NCBI GenBank assembly: GCA_934462775.1 | Contig: CAKSIR010000025.1 | Span: forward strand, 1 to 21,582 | Source of the DNA: an uncultured Ruminiclostridium sp. | GTDB taxonomy: Bacteria; Bacillota; Clostridia; Oscillospirales; Ruminococcaceae | Direction: 5' to 3' | Length of the DNA: 21,582 nt | In this document: positions 6,258 to 14,649 of the stretch, piece by piece | Position numbering within the stretch: position 1 is the stretch's first letter | How the letters are laid out: every line of letters starts with the position of its first letter | Made by a program: the position numbers and the translations under genes | Notes under the pieces: model-generated | Told to the model about the DNA's origin: nothing | What the model saw: the letters and a program-made list of their open reading frames with translations, nothing else | The model's database searches: none

Positions 6258-6584
6258 ATGTTTATCGAACCGATGTCGGCAAATATACAGCCGATCCGCA
6301 GCGTTGAGGAAGCGTTCCGCACCTACGAAAAAACTGATGAAACAGCCTCTTCCGATGTAAAAGCCCCCACGTTCCTCGATGTGTTTACAGGCATAATCAA
6401 CAACGCCGTTGAAACAAACGCACAGAAAAGCGCCGATATTGTACAGCTCATGACCGGCGACACAGACAACATCGAACAAATTCAGGCCAACATCAGCAAG
6501 GCGGAAATCGCAACCGAGCTGCTTGTTACCGTTAAAAACACTGTTGTCGATGCATACAACGAAATTATTAAAATGAGCATTTAA
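6258..6584 (+). CDS. MS-ring/rod junction protein FliE
   Basis: FliE connects the MS ring (FliF) to the proximal rod and is required to begin export of rod proteins. The protein has 108 residues, the usual size. The family core is at the C-terminus: the helix VQLMTGDTDNIEQIQANISKAE followed by ATELLVTVKNTVVDAYNEIIKMSI, ending in the typical xxYNEIxKM pattern. The ATG follows a GAAAGGA site at rather long spacing (about 11 nt). fliF begins 14 nt downstream. Confidence 0.95.
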   Translation: MFIEPMSANIQPIRSVEEAFRTYEKTDETASSDVKAPTFLDVFTGIINNAVETNAQKSADIVQLMTGDTDNIEQIQANISKAEIATELLVTVKNTVVDAYNEIIKMSI

Positions 6585-6598
6585 CGGAGATTTTCTGA

Positions 6599-8305
6599 AT
6601 GAATAAGGTACTTGAAACACTAAAGAAATTCGGGACTGACGCAAAGACAAAATGGACGTCCCTCGCCAGAAAAACCAGAATAATTACGCTTGCCGTTGCA
6701 GGCGTAATTATTGTGTCTGCCATAATTCTCACCGTAATCCTCAATCAAAAGAGATACGCCGTGCTTTTCAGCGGCACAAGCTCGGCTGACAGCGCGGAAA
6801 TACTGAACTATGTGCAGAACACAATGGGCGTTACCGACATTATCCTGAAGGACGACGGCGACATTCTCGTCCCGCAGGAGCAGGTCGAAAATATCAGAGT
6901 TCAGTGCAGTATGCAGGGCTACCCCGCTTCGGGCTTCAACTACGATATATGGGATACCGGCGTGTCAATGTTCTCCACCGAAAGCGAAAAGCGCGAAAAG
7001 CAAAAGCAGCAGCTCCAGAGCAATCTTATGGCTACAATCGACAGCTTTTCGGGCGTTGACAGCTCAATGGTAATCCTCAGCATTCCCGAAAACAACAACT
7101 ACGTTATCAGCACCGATGAAAAGCACGCAAGCGCAAGCGTGGTTCTCCACCTGCGCAACGAGAGCCTGCCGAGCGATGTAATCGACGGCATCTACAACCT
7201 GGTAAAAACCAGCGTCCCGGGACTTGAGCGTGATTACATAACAATCACCGACGGCACAGGCAAGCAGCTTTTCGCCGACCTTGGCAGCGATGATACGGAA
7301 ATAGATCCCGCTCTTGAGGGCTCCTCCCTTGTGCAGCTTTACTATAAGCGCCTTGAATATCAGCAGAAGCTCCAGAATATCCTTAAGGAAGAGCTTTCGG
7401 GAATGTTTGACGGCGTTTACAAGAAGTTCAACGTAGGCGTAAACCTTATTCTCAACTACAACGACGAGGTAAAGGAATCAACCGAATACACCCCGTCTGT
7501 TGACGAGGAGGGCAACCGCGGCGGCATGGTTTCCAACGAAACCTATGAGGCTACCTCGGGCGGCACCGCTTTAGAGGGCGGCGTAGTGGGAACTACGGTG
7601 GATTCCGATATTTCCCCAGATTACCCCACGGTTACAGCCGACGCAGGCGATGAATTCTACTATCGCTCCGCAAAAACGATCAACTACCTTGTAAACGAGG
7701 AAAAAACCCAGATTGCAAAGGACGGTTACAGCATTGAAAACCTGTCCGCCTCCGTTATCGTGGACGGTCCCACAATGACCGAGGCAGAGGTGGAGGCATG
7801 GCAGAAGATGATCGCCTCCGCAATCGGCGCTAAACCCGAAAACGTGTCCTTCGTTTCAACGACATGGTCACTTGAAAATTCAAACGACATCGGCGGCGGC
7901 ACATTCGTTGTAAACAACAACAGAAACACGCTCATATTTGTAATAATCGCGCTCGGCGCGCTGCTGATAATCCTGCTTATCCTTGCGCTTATGACAGCAG
8001 GCTCCAAAAAGCGCCGCAACATAAAGGCTCAGCGCCAGGCAATCGCGCAGGGCATGGTTTCCATTCAGGGCGGCTCGTCCGATTCAATAAGTATGTCGGG
8101 CGACGGAGCGGTTACGGGAGTGGAAACAACAGGCGCCGTAAGCGGCAGTCAGCCCTTTGACCCTGCCGACCTGCCAAGCCTCAACGACCAGGAAGCAAAC
8201 GAAACAAGAGAGGTCGTTCTCAAGCGCGAAATACGCGACTTCTCCAAGAACAACCCTGAAATCGTTGCACAGCTTATCAGATCCTGGATGAAGAACGAGG
8301 AATAA
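6599..8305 (+). CDS. Flagellar MS-ring protein FliF
   Basis: FliF forms the MS ring in the cytoplasmic membrane, the platform for rotor and export gate. The 568 residues match the family length. TM1 spans about 27-49; the ring-building YscJ/FliF-type domain follows, with the typical YAVLFSG (53-59) and a stretch around FNYDIWDTG. The FliF C-domain extends to about 440, and TM2 spans about 445-468. The cytoplasmic tail ends in a helix (REIRDFSKNNPEIVAQLIRSW) that in this family binds the N-terminus of FliG. The ATG follows ACGGAG. fliG starts 17 nt downstream. Confidence 0.98.
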   Translation: MNKVLETLKKFGTDAKTKWTSLARKTRIITLAVAGVIIVSAIILTVILNQKRYAVLFSGTSSADSAEILNYVQNTMGVTDIILKDDGDILVPQEQVENIRVQCSMQGYPASGFNYDIWDTGVSMFSTESEKREKQKQQLQSNLMATIDSFSGVDSSMVILSIPENNNYVISTDEKHASASVVLHLRNESLPSDVIDGIYNLVKTSVPGLERDYITITDGTGKQLFADLGSDDTEIDPALEGSSLVQLYYKRLEYQQKLQNILKEELSGMFDGVYKKFNVGVNLILNYNDEVKESTEYTPSVDEEGNRGGMVSNETYEATSGGTALEGGVVGTTVDSDISPDYPTVTADAGDEFYYRSAKTINYLVNEEKTQIAKDGYSIENLSASVIVDGPTMTEAEVEAWQKMIASAIGAKPENVSFVSTTWSLENSNDIGGGTFVVNNNRNTLIFVIIALGALLIILLILALMTAGSKKRRNIKAQRQAIAQGMVSIQGGSSDSISMSGDGAVTGVETTGAVSGSQPFDPADLPSLNDQEANETREVVLKREIRDFSKNNPEIVAQLIRSWMKNEE

Positions 8306-8322
8306 GAAAGGAAGAGTGTTAA

Positions 8323-9339
8323 ATGGCTGAAACATCAAGCAGCGCAATAACCAATGTACAGAAAGCCGCAATGGTAATTTCCTCAATCGGCACGGAAAAC
8401 GCGTCCGCAGTTTTCAAGCACTTTTCCGATGATGAAATCGAGAAAATAACGCTTGAAGTAGCTAAAATGGACTACTGGCCCGCCGAAGTCGTAAACGACG
8501 TGCTGAACGACTTTTACGAGCTTTGCCTGACCCAGAAGGTTATTTCCGAGGGCGGCGTCGAGTACGCTAAGGAGGTTCTCGAAAAGGCGTTCGGTCCGCA
8601 GGCTGCACAAAGCCTGTTCGAAAAAATCACAAAACAGCTCAAGACAAAAGCATTCGCCTTTGTCCGCAAGGCTGACTATAAAAACCTGCTGGCAATCGTT
8701 CAGAACGAGCATCCGCAGACAATCGCCCTTATCCTTTCCTACGCAAGAAGCGACCAGGCGTCGGCAATCCTGTCCGAGCTGCCTAAGGATACCCGTATCG
8801 AGGTTGTCGAGCGTATCGCAAAGATGGATTCCGCAGCGCCTGACGTTGTTAAGTCCATTGAAGCAACGCTGGAGCGTAAGTTCGCAAACCTTGTCACAAT
8901 GGACAGCATGGAGGTCGGCGGCGTAAACTACATTGCAGACGTACTGAACAACGTAGACCGCGCAACGGAAAAGTTCATCTTCGACGAGCTGAACCTGCGC
9001 GACCCGAAGCTTGCCGACGATATCAGGCAGAAAATGTTCGTATTCGAGGACATTGTCAATCTGGATTCCATGGCGATTCAGGCGTTCATCAAGGAAGTGG
9101 ATCCGAAGGATCTTGCCATCGCTATCAAGGGCTCGACCTCGGAGGTTGCGGAAACAATCTATGCAAATATGTCGACCCGTATGAAGGAATCAACCCAGAC
9201 GGACGTAGAGTATCTGCACAATGTCCGCATGAAGGATGTAGAAGAAGCACAGCAGAGAATCGTTTCAATTATAAGACGTCTGGAGGACGAGGGAGTTCTC
9301 ACCATTTCCAAGGGCGGAAACGACGAAATTATCGCATAA
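8323..9339 (+). CDS. Flagellar rotor/switch protein FliG
   Basis: FliG couples the stators to the rotor. The 338 residues are standard. The N-terminal domain (1-105) should bind FliF. The middle domain carries the EHPQ motif (129-132) used to contact FliM. The C-terminal torque domain holds MFVFEDIVNLD (238-248) and a charged ridge around 275-300. It is the likely target of the YcgR-like brake encoded on the left side of this window. A GAAAGGAAG site precedes the ATG. Confidence 0.98.
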   Translation: MAETSSSAITNVQKAAMVISSIGTENASAVFKHFSDDEIEKITLEVAKMDYWPAEVVNDVLNDFYELCLTQKVISEGGVEYAKEVLEKAFGPQAAQSLFEKITKQLKTKAFAFVRKADYKNLLAIVQNEHPQTIALILSYARSDQASAILSELPKDTRIEVVERIAKMDSAAPDVVKSIEATLERKFANLVTMDSMEVGGVNYIADVLNNVDRATEKFIFDELNLRDPKLADDIRQKMFVFEDIVNLDSMAIQAFIKEVDPKDLAIAIKGSTSEVAETIYANMSTRMKESTQTDVEYLHNVRMKDVEEAQQRIVSIIRRLEDEGVLTISKGGNDEIIA

Positions 9340-9360
9340 TATTCATATATCGGAGGGCGT

Positions 9361-10626
9361 ATGGCTGGAGTTATCAAAGGCGGTTTTTATGGTAACAACA
9401 TCATAATAAACGGCGAGGTTGACATTGACAACGGCAGTGCGCCTGTTTCTGTAAACCGCACTATCAAGGGAGAAGCCACCCCAAAGGCTGACGCGTACAC
9501 AGGCGAGGATTTCGGCGGCGATGAGGATTTCGGGGAGAAAGCTCCCGAAGCCGAGAACGAAACCGAAGAAACAACGCCTGACAATGCGGAGGTTCAGGCT
9601 GAAATAAAGGCTCAGCTTGAGGACGCAATGGCGCAAAGGCAAAGGCTTATCGACGAGGGCGGCGCCGAAAGAGAAAGGCTCATTAAGGACGGCGCGGCAA
9701 TAGCCGAAAAAGCAAAGAAAGATACAGAAAAGCTGATTCTTGAGGTAAAGAACGCCTGCGAGAAAATGCAGGCTGACGCTGAGCTTGAGGCAAAGGAGCT
9801 TCGCGAAAAGGCAAAAACCGAGGGACATGACCAAGGCTTTGCGCAGGGGCTTGCCGAGGGCGAAAAGAAGGGCTATGACGAGGGATATGTAAAGGGTCTT
9901 ACCAAATGCAGGGACACCCTTATCGAGCTGAAAAACGCCCTTGAAAGCTTTGAAAAGGAAAAGGAAAACTACTTCAAGACCTACGAACACCAGATATTTA
10001 ACACAATTTTTGATATAGCTCAGAAAATAACGCTGGACAGCCTTAAGCAAAAGGATAAGGCTGTTCTGCAAAAAATGCTGAAACAGGCTGCAAAGGACTT
10101 CCTTACCAGCGAAAACGTGAAAATCACCCTCTCCGCACTTGACGTGAACGAGGAAGTGGGAACCGATATTGATACGCTGCGCTCCTGCTTCAGAGAAAAT
10201 CAGCACGTTGAGTTCGAGGTGCTGAAGGACGCGCCGTCAGGCACGCTGATAATCGACAACGGCAGCGAAATAACCGACGCGGGAATCCCTACTCAGCTGA
10301 AAATGATAGGCGAGCTTGGCAGCGGAAAATACCGCGACAAGCCCGACAGCAATCCGCCAAAGGCGGACAGCGAGCCTGCTGCCGAGCCTGAACCGAGCAA
10401 GCCCGCTCCAAAGCCCCTTGACGAAATGACCGAAACCGAGCGGGAGGAAATCGAATTAGGCGAGGCTGCCGATGAAATCGAAGAACCCGACATTATAGTC
10501 GAAAACGCGGAAGAACCCGAAGCAAAGCCCGAAAAGACGGAAAAACAGACGGCGAAGCGACCGAGAAAGGCGACTAACCCGCTGCTGTCAAAAATGATGG
10601 GCAAGCTTGAAAACAGCGAAGAATAA
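9361..10626 (+). CDS. FliH, export ATPase regulator, with extended tails
   Basis: FliH forms the stator-like arm that holds the export ATPase FliI at the base of the flagellum and restrains its activity. This version has 421 residues, well above the usual 220-280. Residues 1-75 are acidic, then comes a long coiled coil (about 78-150). Glycines at 155, 159, 163, 167, 171, 175 and 179 form six uninterrupted GxxxG steps, a hallmark of FliH helix packing. The FliI-binding C-domain is about 185-320 (ENVKITLSALDVNEEV, GTLIID). Residues 322-421 are an extra low-complexity tail rich in Glu, Pro, Lys and Ala with a basic patch (KRPRK, 399-403). CGGAGGG lies just before the ATG, and fliI follows after 14 nt. 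Confidence 0.9.
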   Translation: MAGVIKGGFYGNNIIINGEVDIDNGSAPVSVNRTIKGEATPKADAYTGEDFGGDEDFGEKAPEAENETEETTPDNAEVQAEIKAQLEDAMAQRQRLIDEGGAERERLIKDGAAIAEKAKKDTEKLILEVKNACEKMQADAELEAKELREKAKTEGHDQGFAQGLAEGEKKGYDEGYVKGLTKCRDTLIELKNALESFEKEKENYFKTYEHQIFNTIFDIAQKITLDSLKQKDKAVLQKMLKQAAKDFLTSENVKITLSALDVNEEVGTDIDTLRSCFRENQHVEFEVLKDAPSGTLIIDNGSEITDAGIPTQLKMIGELGSGKYRDKPDSNPPKADSEPAAEPEPSKPAPKPLDEMTETEREEIELGEAADEIEEPDIIVENAEEPEAKPEKTEKQTAKRPRKATNPLLSKMMGKLENSEE

Positions 10627-10640
10627 GCAGAGGTCACAGT

Positions 10641-11945
10641 ATGGATTTAACAGGCTTCAGGAACGAGCTGAAAGGCTTTGAGTCCTATCGCCACATGGGT
10701 AAAATCGAAAAAATCGTGGGCATGACCATTGAGTCGACCGGTCCGTCCTGCAATATCGGCGACGTATGCCGCATTTATACAAAGGATATGCAGAATTTTA
10801 TCTTTGCGGAGGTCGTGGGCTTTCAGCAGGACAGGGTGCTGCTTATGCCGTACACCGATTTGGAGGGCGTAGGTCCGGGAAGCATTGTTGACAACACGGG
10901 CGAAAAGCTGATGGTAAAAACAGGCGACGCCCTTATGGGCAGAATCATCGACGCTATCGGCAATCCGCTCGACGGCGGCGCTCCCCTTGAATACACGGAC
11001 GCCGTGCCGATTTCGGGGATTCCCGTAAACCCCCTTACCAGACCTAAAATCAGCGAGCCTATCGAGCTTGGAGTAAAGGCGATAGACGGTCTGCTGACCT
11101 TAGGAAAGGGACAGCGTATCGGCATTTTCGCAGGCTCGGGCGTAGGTAAATCCACCCTTATGGGTATGATTGCGCGAAAGGTAAAGGCTGACCTTAACGT
11201 TATCGCCCTTGTAGGCGAGCGCGGACGCGAGGTTCGCGAGTTTATCGAAAACGATTTGGGCGAGGAAGGCATGGCAAGGTCGGTGGTAGTTGTCGCCACC
11301 TCCGACCAGTCGGCAATGATGCGAAACAAATGCCCCCTTACCGCCACCGCTATCGCCGAATACTATATGCAGCAGGGCAAGGACGTGCTGCTGATGATGG
11401 ATAACCTGACGCGTTTCGCAATGGCGCAGCGTGAAATAGGACTTGCAATCGGCGAGCCGCCTATTGCAAGAGGCTACACTCCCTCCATCTACTCCCAGAT
11501 GCCGAAGCTCCTCGAACGCGCAGGCTGCTTTGAGCAAGGCTCAATCACGGGAATTTACGCCGTGCTTGTGGAGGGCGACGACACAAACGAGCCGATTTCC
11601 GATACGGTGCGAGGAATTATTGACGGTCATATTATCCTGTCCAGAAAAATTGCCGCCCAGAACCACTATCCCGCTATCGACATTCTGCCCAGCGTATCCC
11701 GTCTTATGTCCATTATCTGCTCCAAGGAGCATAAGGACGCCGCAAGCAAGCTGAGAAACCTGCTTGCCCTTTATACCAAAAACGCCGACCTTATTTCAAT
11801 CGGCGCGTACAAACCCGGAACCAACCCCGCCCTTGATGAGGCGGTCAAAAAAATTGACAGAATAAACGATTTTCTTACCCAGCAAACCGATGAATCATTC
11901 AGTATGGAAGAAACAATCGAGCTGCTGAAAGAGGCAGTGAAGTAA
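10641..11945 (+). CDS. Flagellar export ATPase FliI
   Basis: FliI is the F1-beta-like ATPase that energises and primes type III export of rod, hook and filament subunits. The 434 residues are the normal length. An N-terminal beta domain (about 20-95) is followed by the nucleotide-binding core: Walker A GSGVGKST at 165-172, GERGRE at 193-198 and Walker B LLMMD at 250-254. The C-terminal helical domain ends in a helix with EETIELLKEAVK. AGAGG lies 7 nt before the ATG. Its neighbours fliH and fliJ encode its partners. Confidence 0.98.
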   Translation: MDLTGFRNELKGFESYRHMGKIEKIVGMTIESTGPSCNIGDVCRIYTKDMQNFIFAEVVGFQQDRVLLMPYTDLEGVGPGSIVDNTGEKLMVKTGDALMGRIIDAIGNPLDGGAPLEYTDAVPISGIPVNPLTRPKISEPIELGVKAIDGLLTLGKGQRIGIFAGSGVGKSTLMGMIARKVKADLNVIALVGERGREVREFIENDLGEEGMARSVVVVATSDQSAMMRNKCPLTATAIAEYYMQQGKDVLLMMDNLTRFAMAQREIGLAIGEPPIARGYTPSIYSQMPKLLERAGCFEQGSITGIYAVLVEGDDTNEPISDTVRGIIDGHIILSRKIAAQNHYPAIDILPSVSRLMSIICSKEHKDAASKLRNLLALYTKNADLISIGAYKPGTNPALDEAVKKIDRINDFLTQQTDESFSMEETIELLKEAVK

Positions 11946-11965
11946 TCTGAAAGGTCCTGATTGAT

Positions 11966-12418
11966 TTGAAAAAATTTGAATTTACACTTGAATCACTGAA
12001 AAACTACCGCGAACAGGTGCTTGACGGCGAAAAGGCTGCTCTTGCCGCAATGCGCGCAGATTTGCGCACCCTTGAAGCGGAGCTTGAGGACATTCTGAAA
12101 AAGCTTGCCGCCGCAGGGGAAAAGCTGAACGAAATGTATTTCGGCGGCACATACCCCAACGAAATCGCAATACAAAAGCGCCATATTTCCGCATTACAGG
12201 CGGAAGTGCATCAGCACAGGCACAAAATCCTCATGAAGCAGCGTGAAATCGAGGCGCAGCTGAACAACGTGGTTTCCGCGACCCAGGAGGTCAGCAAGCT
12301 GGAAAACCTTGAGGAGCATCAGCTTGAGGACTACAAAATGGCTGTACAAAAGGAAGAGGAGCTTTTCATTGACGAGTTTGTAACCAACTCCGACTGGCGG
12401 AAAGCAAATGTGAAATAG
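11966..12418 (+). CDS. Flagellar export protein FliJ
   Basis: FliJ is the central stalk-like coiled coil inserted into the FliI hexamer, comparable to the gamma subunit of F-ATPase. The 150 residues are almost entirely helical, with the expected KKFEFTLESLKNYRE opening and antiparallel coiled-coil heptads to the end. The start is TTG (11966-11968); it is chosen because it gives the standard family N-terminus and has GAAAGG upstream at about 11 nt. A weak start such as this is a common way to keep FliJ low. Confidence 0.92.
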   Translation: MKKFEFTLESLKNYREQVLDGEKAALAAMRADLRTLEAELEDILKKLAAAGEKLNEMYFGGTYPNEIAIQKRHISALQAEVHQHRHKILMKQREIEAQLNNVVSATQEVSKLENLEEHQLEDYKMAVQKEEELFIDEFVTNSDWRKANVK

Positions 12419-12426
12419 GAGAAACC

Positions 12427-12996
12427 ATGCCCTTTAAAAAGCTGCGAAAGCTTGACGACAAGCTGACTTACTTCGTATATTTCAACCAAAAAACCTACGA
12501 ATACACCCACTTCCGCGAAAAAAAGACCGTGTGGCTCGCCTGGTCCACCAAGCGGCTGCTCCCCGCCCTGTTTATCATCAACCTGATAACCTTTGCGGCA
12601 ACGCTCTACAACGCGCTTTACGTTGATAAGCTGTTTAAATATACCATTCCCTCGGAATACACCGACCTTGCGTTCTGCATTGCCTTGTTTCCGATGTATG
12701 CGCTGTGGTTCAGGAGCATAAAAAAGGCGGGAATGCCTTTTCTCGCGTGGAATATAGCGCTGCCGCTGTTCCTTTCGGCGCAGACGGTATACCTGTTCAT
12801 GATGTACGGATGGGACTTGGGAATACCAATTCTGAACGTGCGTTTCCTGATAATGACAGTAACGGTCATAATGACGGCTTTTCACATTGTCTACTGCCTT
12901 GTCAGAAAGGATTTTTTCCGCTATACCCTTGATGAAATGAAGTCGGAGGTAGAGGCAAAACGCAACACCGCCTACACGGGAAGATTCGACGAATAA
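12427..12996 (+). CDS. Unrecognised four-TM protein in the flagellar unit
   Basis: I do not recognise this 189-residue protein. It has a basic N-terminal cytoplasmic segment (1-40) with several Tyr/Phe residues, four hydrophobic helices (about 44-64, 78-96, 104-126 and 137-159) and a charged cytoplasmic tail (160-189). It begins 8 nt after fliJ behind a TAGGAG site and is the last gene before the terminator, so it is firmly part of the flagellar transcript. In Bacillus-type operons the fliJ-fliK gap is filled by ylxF, a single-TM MgtE-N-like protein; this protein shows no visible resemblance to that. A role in basal body assembly or motor function is inferred only from position. Confidence 0.8.
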   Translation: MPFKKLRKLDDKLTYFVYFNQKTYEYTHFREKKTVWLAWSTKRLLPALFIINLITFAATLYNALYVDKLFKYTIPSEYTDLAFCIALFPMYALWFRSIKKAGMPFLAWNIALPLFLSAQTVYLFMMYGWDLGIPILNVRFLIMTVTVIMTAFHIVYCLVRKDFFRYTLDEMKSEVEAKRNTAYTGRFDE

Positions 12997-13030
12997 ACCC
13001 ATTTTTATACATACCTATTTAAATATAGCA

Positions 13031-13059
13031 AACACCGTGAAATTTTTACGGTGTTTTTT
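13031..13059 (+). terminator. Intrinsic terminator ending the flgB-fliJ unit
   Basis: AACACCGT (13031-13038) pairs with ACGGTGTT (13048-13055), extended by wobble and A-T pairs, and is followed by a run of T to 13059. It lies 34 nt after the stop of the four-TM gene and separates it from the promoter of the fliK unit. Confidence 0.88.
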
Positions 13060-13094
13060 GTTTAGTTTACACCGAAAAAATAACGGGTTTTACA

Positions 13095-13123
13095 TTGACT
13101 TTTAATGTCCGTTTGTGTATAAT
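13095..13123 (+). promoter_or_regulatory. Promoter of the fliK-flgE-motor unit
   Basis: TTGACT (13095-13100), a 17-bp spacer and TATAAT (13118-13123) match the vegetative consensus in 11 of 12 positions. Initiation near 13130 gives a leader of about 115 nt before fliK. The leader contains a 7-bp hairpin (arms 13194-13200 and 13206-13212) with no U-run of note. Confidence 0.85.
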
Positions 13124-13244
13124 ATAATAGAATATATGGGTGAATTTTACTTATATGTTCGCATAGCAAATTATACGCTCTCTTTCACCGCTTAAACTTC
13201 CTTACGGAGTTTAATATATATTTTACAGAGAAGGAGGTGCGAAG

Positions 13245-14636
13245 ATGGTTGTAAACGCAGCAAATACGGTTGATTTCAGCAGTATCGGCGTTCAGCCCGC
13301 AAAGTCCGGTGACACGGGTGTATTTTCAAAGGTTTTGCGGCAGGAGATAAGCACTGATACAAAATCGGCTCCGCAGACAGCCGACAGCGACAATCAGACG
13401 GTAAATGCCGACAGCGTGAACAATACTGACAACCGACAGGACGTTATCGAGGAAATAACCGATTTTATCGAGGAAAAGCTCGGCGAAATCAAAAGCGAAC
13501 TCACTGACGGCAGCAGTATTGAGGACATTCTGCTTAAGCTGCTTGAGCTTCTGAAAAATGACGACAAGGACGACAGCGACATAATGTCACTGCTTATGAC
13601 GGCAGTTGAACAGCTGACGGTCGAATATGCTACGCAGAACGCCGAAACGCCTGCTCAGACAGCGGAAACAGCGGAAATACAAACGGCGAAAACGGTCGAG
13701 CTTGTTCAGCAGACGGTAACCGTTACGAAAAGCGCTCAGAACGAAGAGCTTGCAATGCTTTTCGCAGACGAAACGCCCACAGCGACCGCAGAAAACCGCC
13801 AAACAGCCGAAGCCGTTCCGCAGAACGCAGCCCCGACCGCCGAAAGCCCCGCAGAAATCCCGCTCCCGGTACAGAACGAGCTTCCGCAGACCGAAGCAAA
13901 GGGCATTATGCAGAGCAGCGCTCAGGCTAACGGCGTCGAAACGGCAGAAAAAACCGCAGACGAGCTTTTTAACGAGCTGATGAACTTTGCAAAGAAAGAG
14001 CTTGGTCTTGAAAGCGCAGAGGTTGAAACAACGCCCGTGCGCAGCGAGATTATCACAACGTTCATTCGTCCCGAAACCGAGAAATCAAGCGAAATCGACA
14101 GTCTTATCGCACACATCACAGGCAGAACGGAAACAAGTCAGGAAACACCGCAGGAGATTCTTCCTCCGCAGCAGACGATTGCGCAGAACACAATTGAGCT
14201 GCCTCAGCCGGAGCTTCCGCAGACCGAGGTAAGACAAGTTCCGCCCGCAGTACAGGTTGCAGACGCCATTGCGTCACATCTTGAAACAGCCGAAAACGGT
14301 GAAACCACCTTCACAATGGTGCTGAATCCGGAATCACTGGGCAGAATCGCAGTTAAGCTTGTGACTAACGCGGGAAAAGTAACCGTACAGATTACCGCAG
14401 AAAACCGTGCGGCACAGGAGCTTCTTGCACAGCGCGGCGAAAATCTTGCAGGCAGCCTTAAGGAAAACGGAATCGACCTTGAAAAGTATCAGGTGGTTTA
14501 TGAACCGCAGCAAAACTCGCTGAACCGTGAAAACTATAACGGCAGCAGCAAAAATCCTTACACCAATCAGCAAAACGAAAGCGAAAGCGACGATGAGTCG
14601 GACACAAGCTTTGCAGACCTGCTGATGAGTATGTAA
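13245..14636 (+). CDS. Hook-length control protein FliK
   Basis: FliK measures hook length and switches export from hook to filament proteins. The 463 residues show the family layout: a long, poorly conserved Gln/Thr/Glu/Ala-rich ruler region (about 35-335) and the conserved C-terminal Flg_hook domain (about 338-422). The latter contains LNPESLGRIAVKL (360-372) and the helix RAAQELLAQRGENL. The last 40 residues are Asn/Ser/acidic and probably disordered. ELPQTE occurs twice (212-217 and 323-328), a hint of internal repeat growth in the ruler. The ribosome site AAGGAGGTG (13231-13239) is near perfect, so expression should be strong. Confidence 0.95.
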   Translation: MVVNAANTVDFSSIGVQPAKSGDTGVFSKVLRQEISTDTKSAPQTADSDNQTVNADSVNNTDNRQDVIEEITDFIEEKLGEIKSELTDGSSIEDILLKLLELLKNDDKDDSDIMSLLMTAVEQLTVEYATQNAETPAQTAETAEIQTAKTVELVQQTVTVTKSAQNEELAMLFADETPTATAENRQTAEAVPQNAAPTAESPAEIPLPVQNELPQTEAKGIMQSSAQANGVETAEKTADELFNELMNFAKKELGLESAEVETTPVRSEIITTFIRPETEKSSEIDSLIAHITGRTETSQETPQEILPPQQTIAQNTIELPQPELPQTEVRQVPPAVQVADAIASHLETAENGETTFTMVLNPESLGRIAVKLVTNAGKVTVQITAENRAAQELLAQRGENLAGSLKENGIDLEKYQVVYEPQQNSLNRENYNGSSKNPYTNQQNESESDDESDTSFADLLMSM

Positions 14637-14649
14637 GAAAGGAGTATCC

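Noticed and set aside
8084..10206. Long minus-strand reading frames opposite fliF, fliG and fliH
   Set aside because: They are antisense shadows of strongly supported flagellar genes, with Phe/Leu/Cys-rich unnatural compositions and no family signal.
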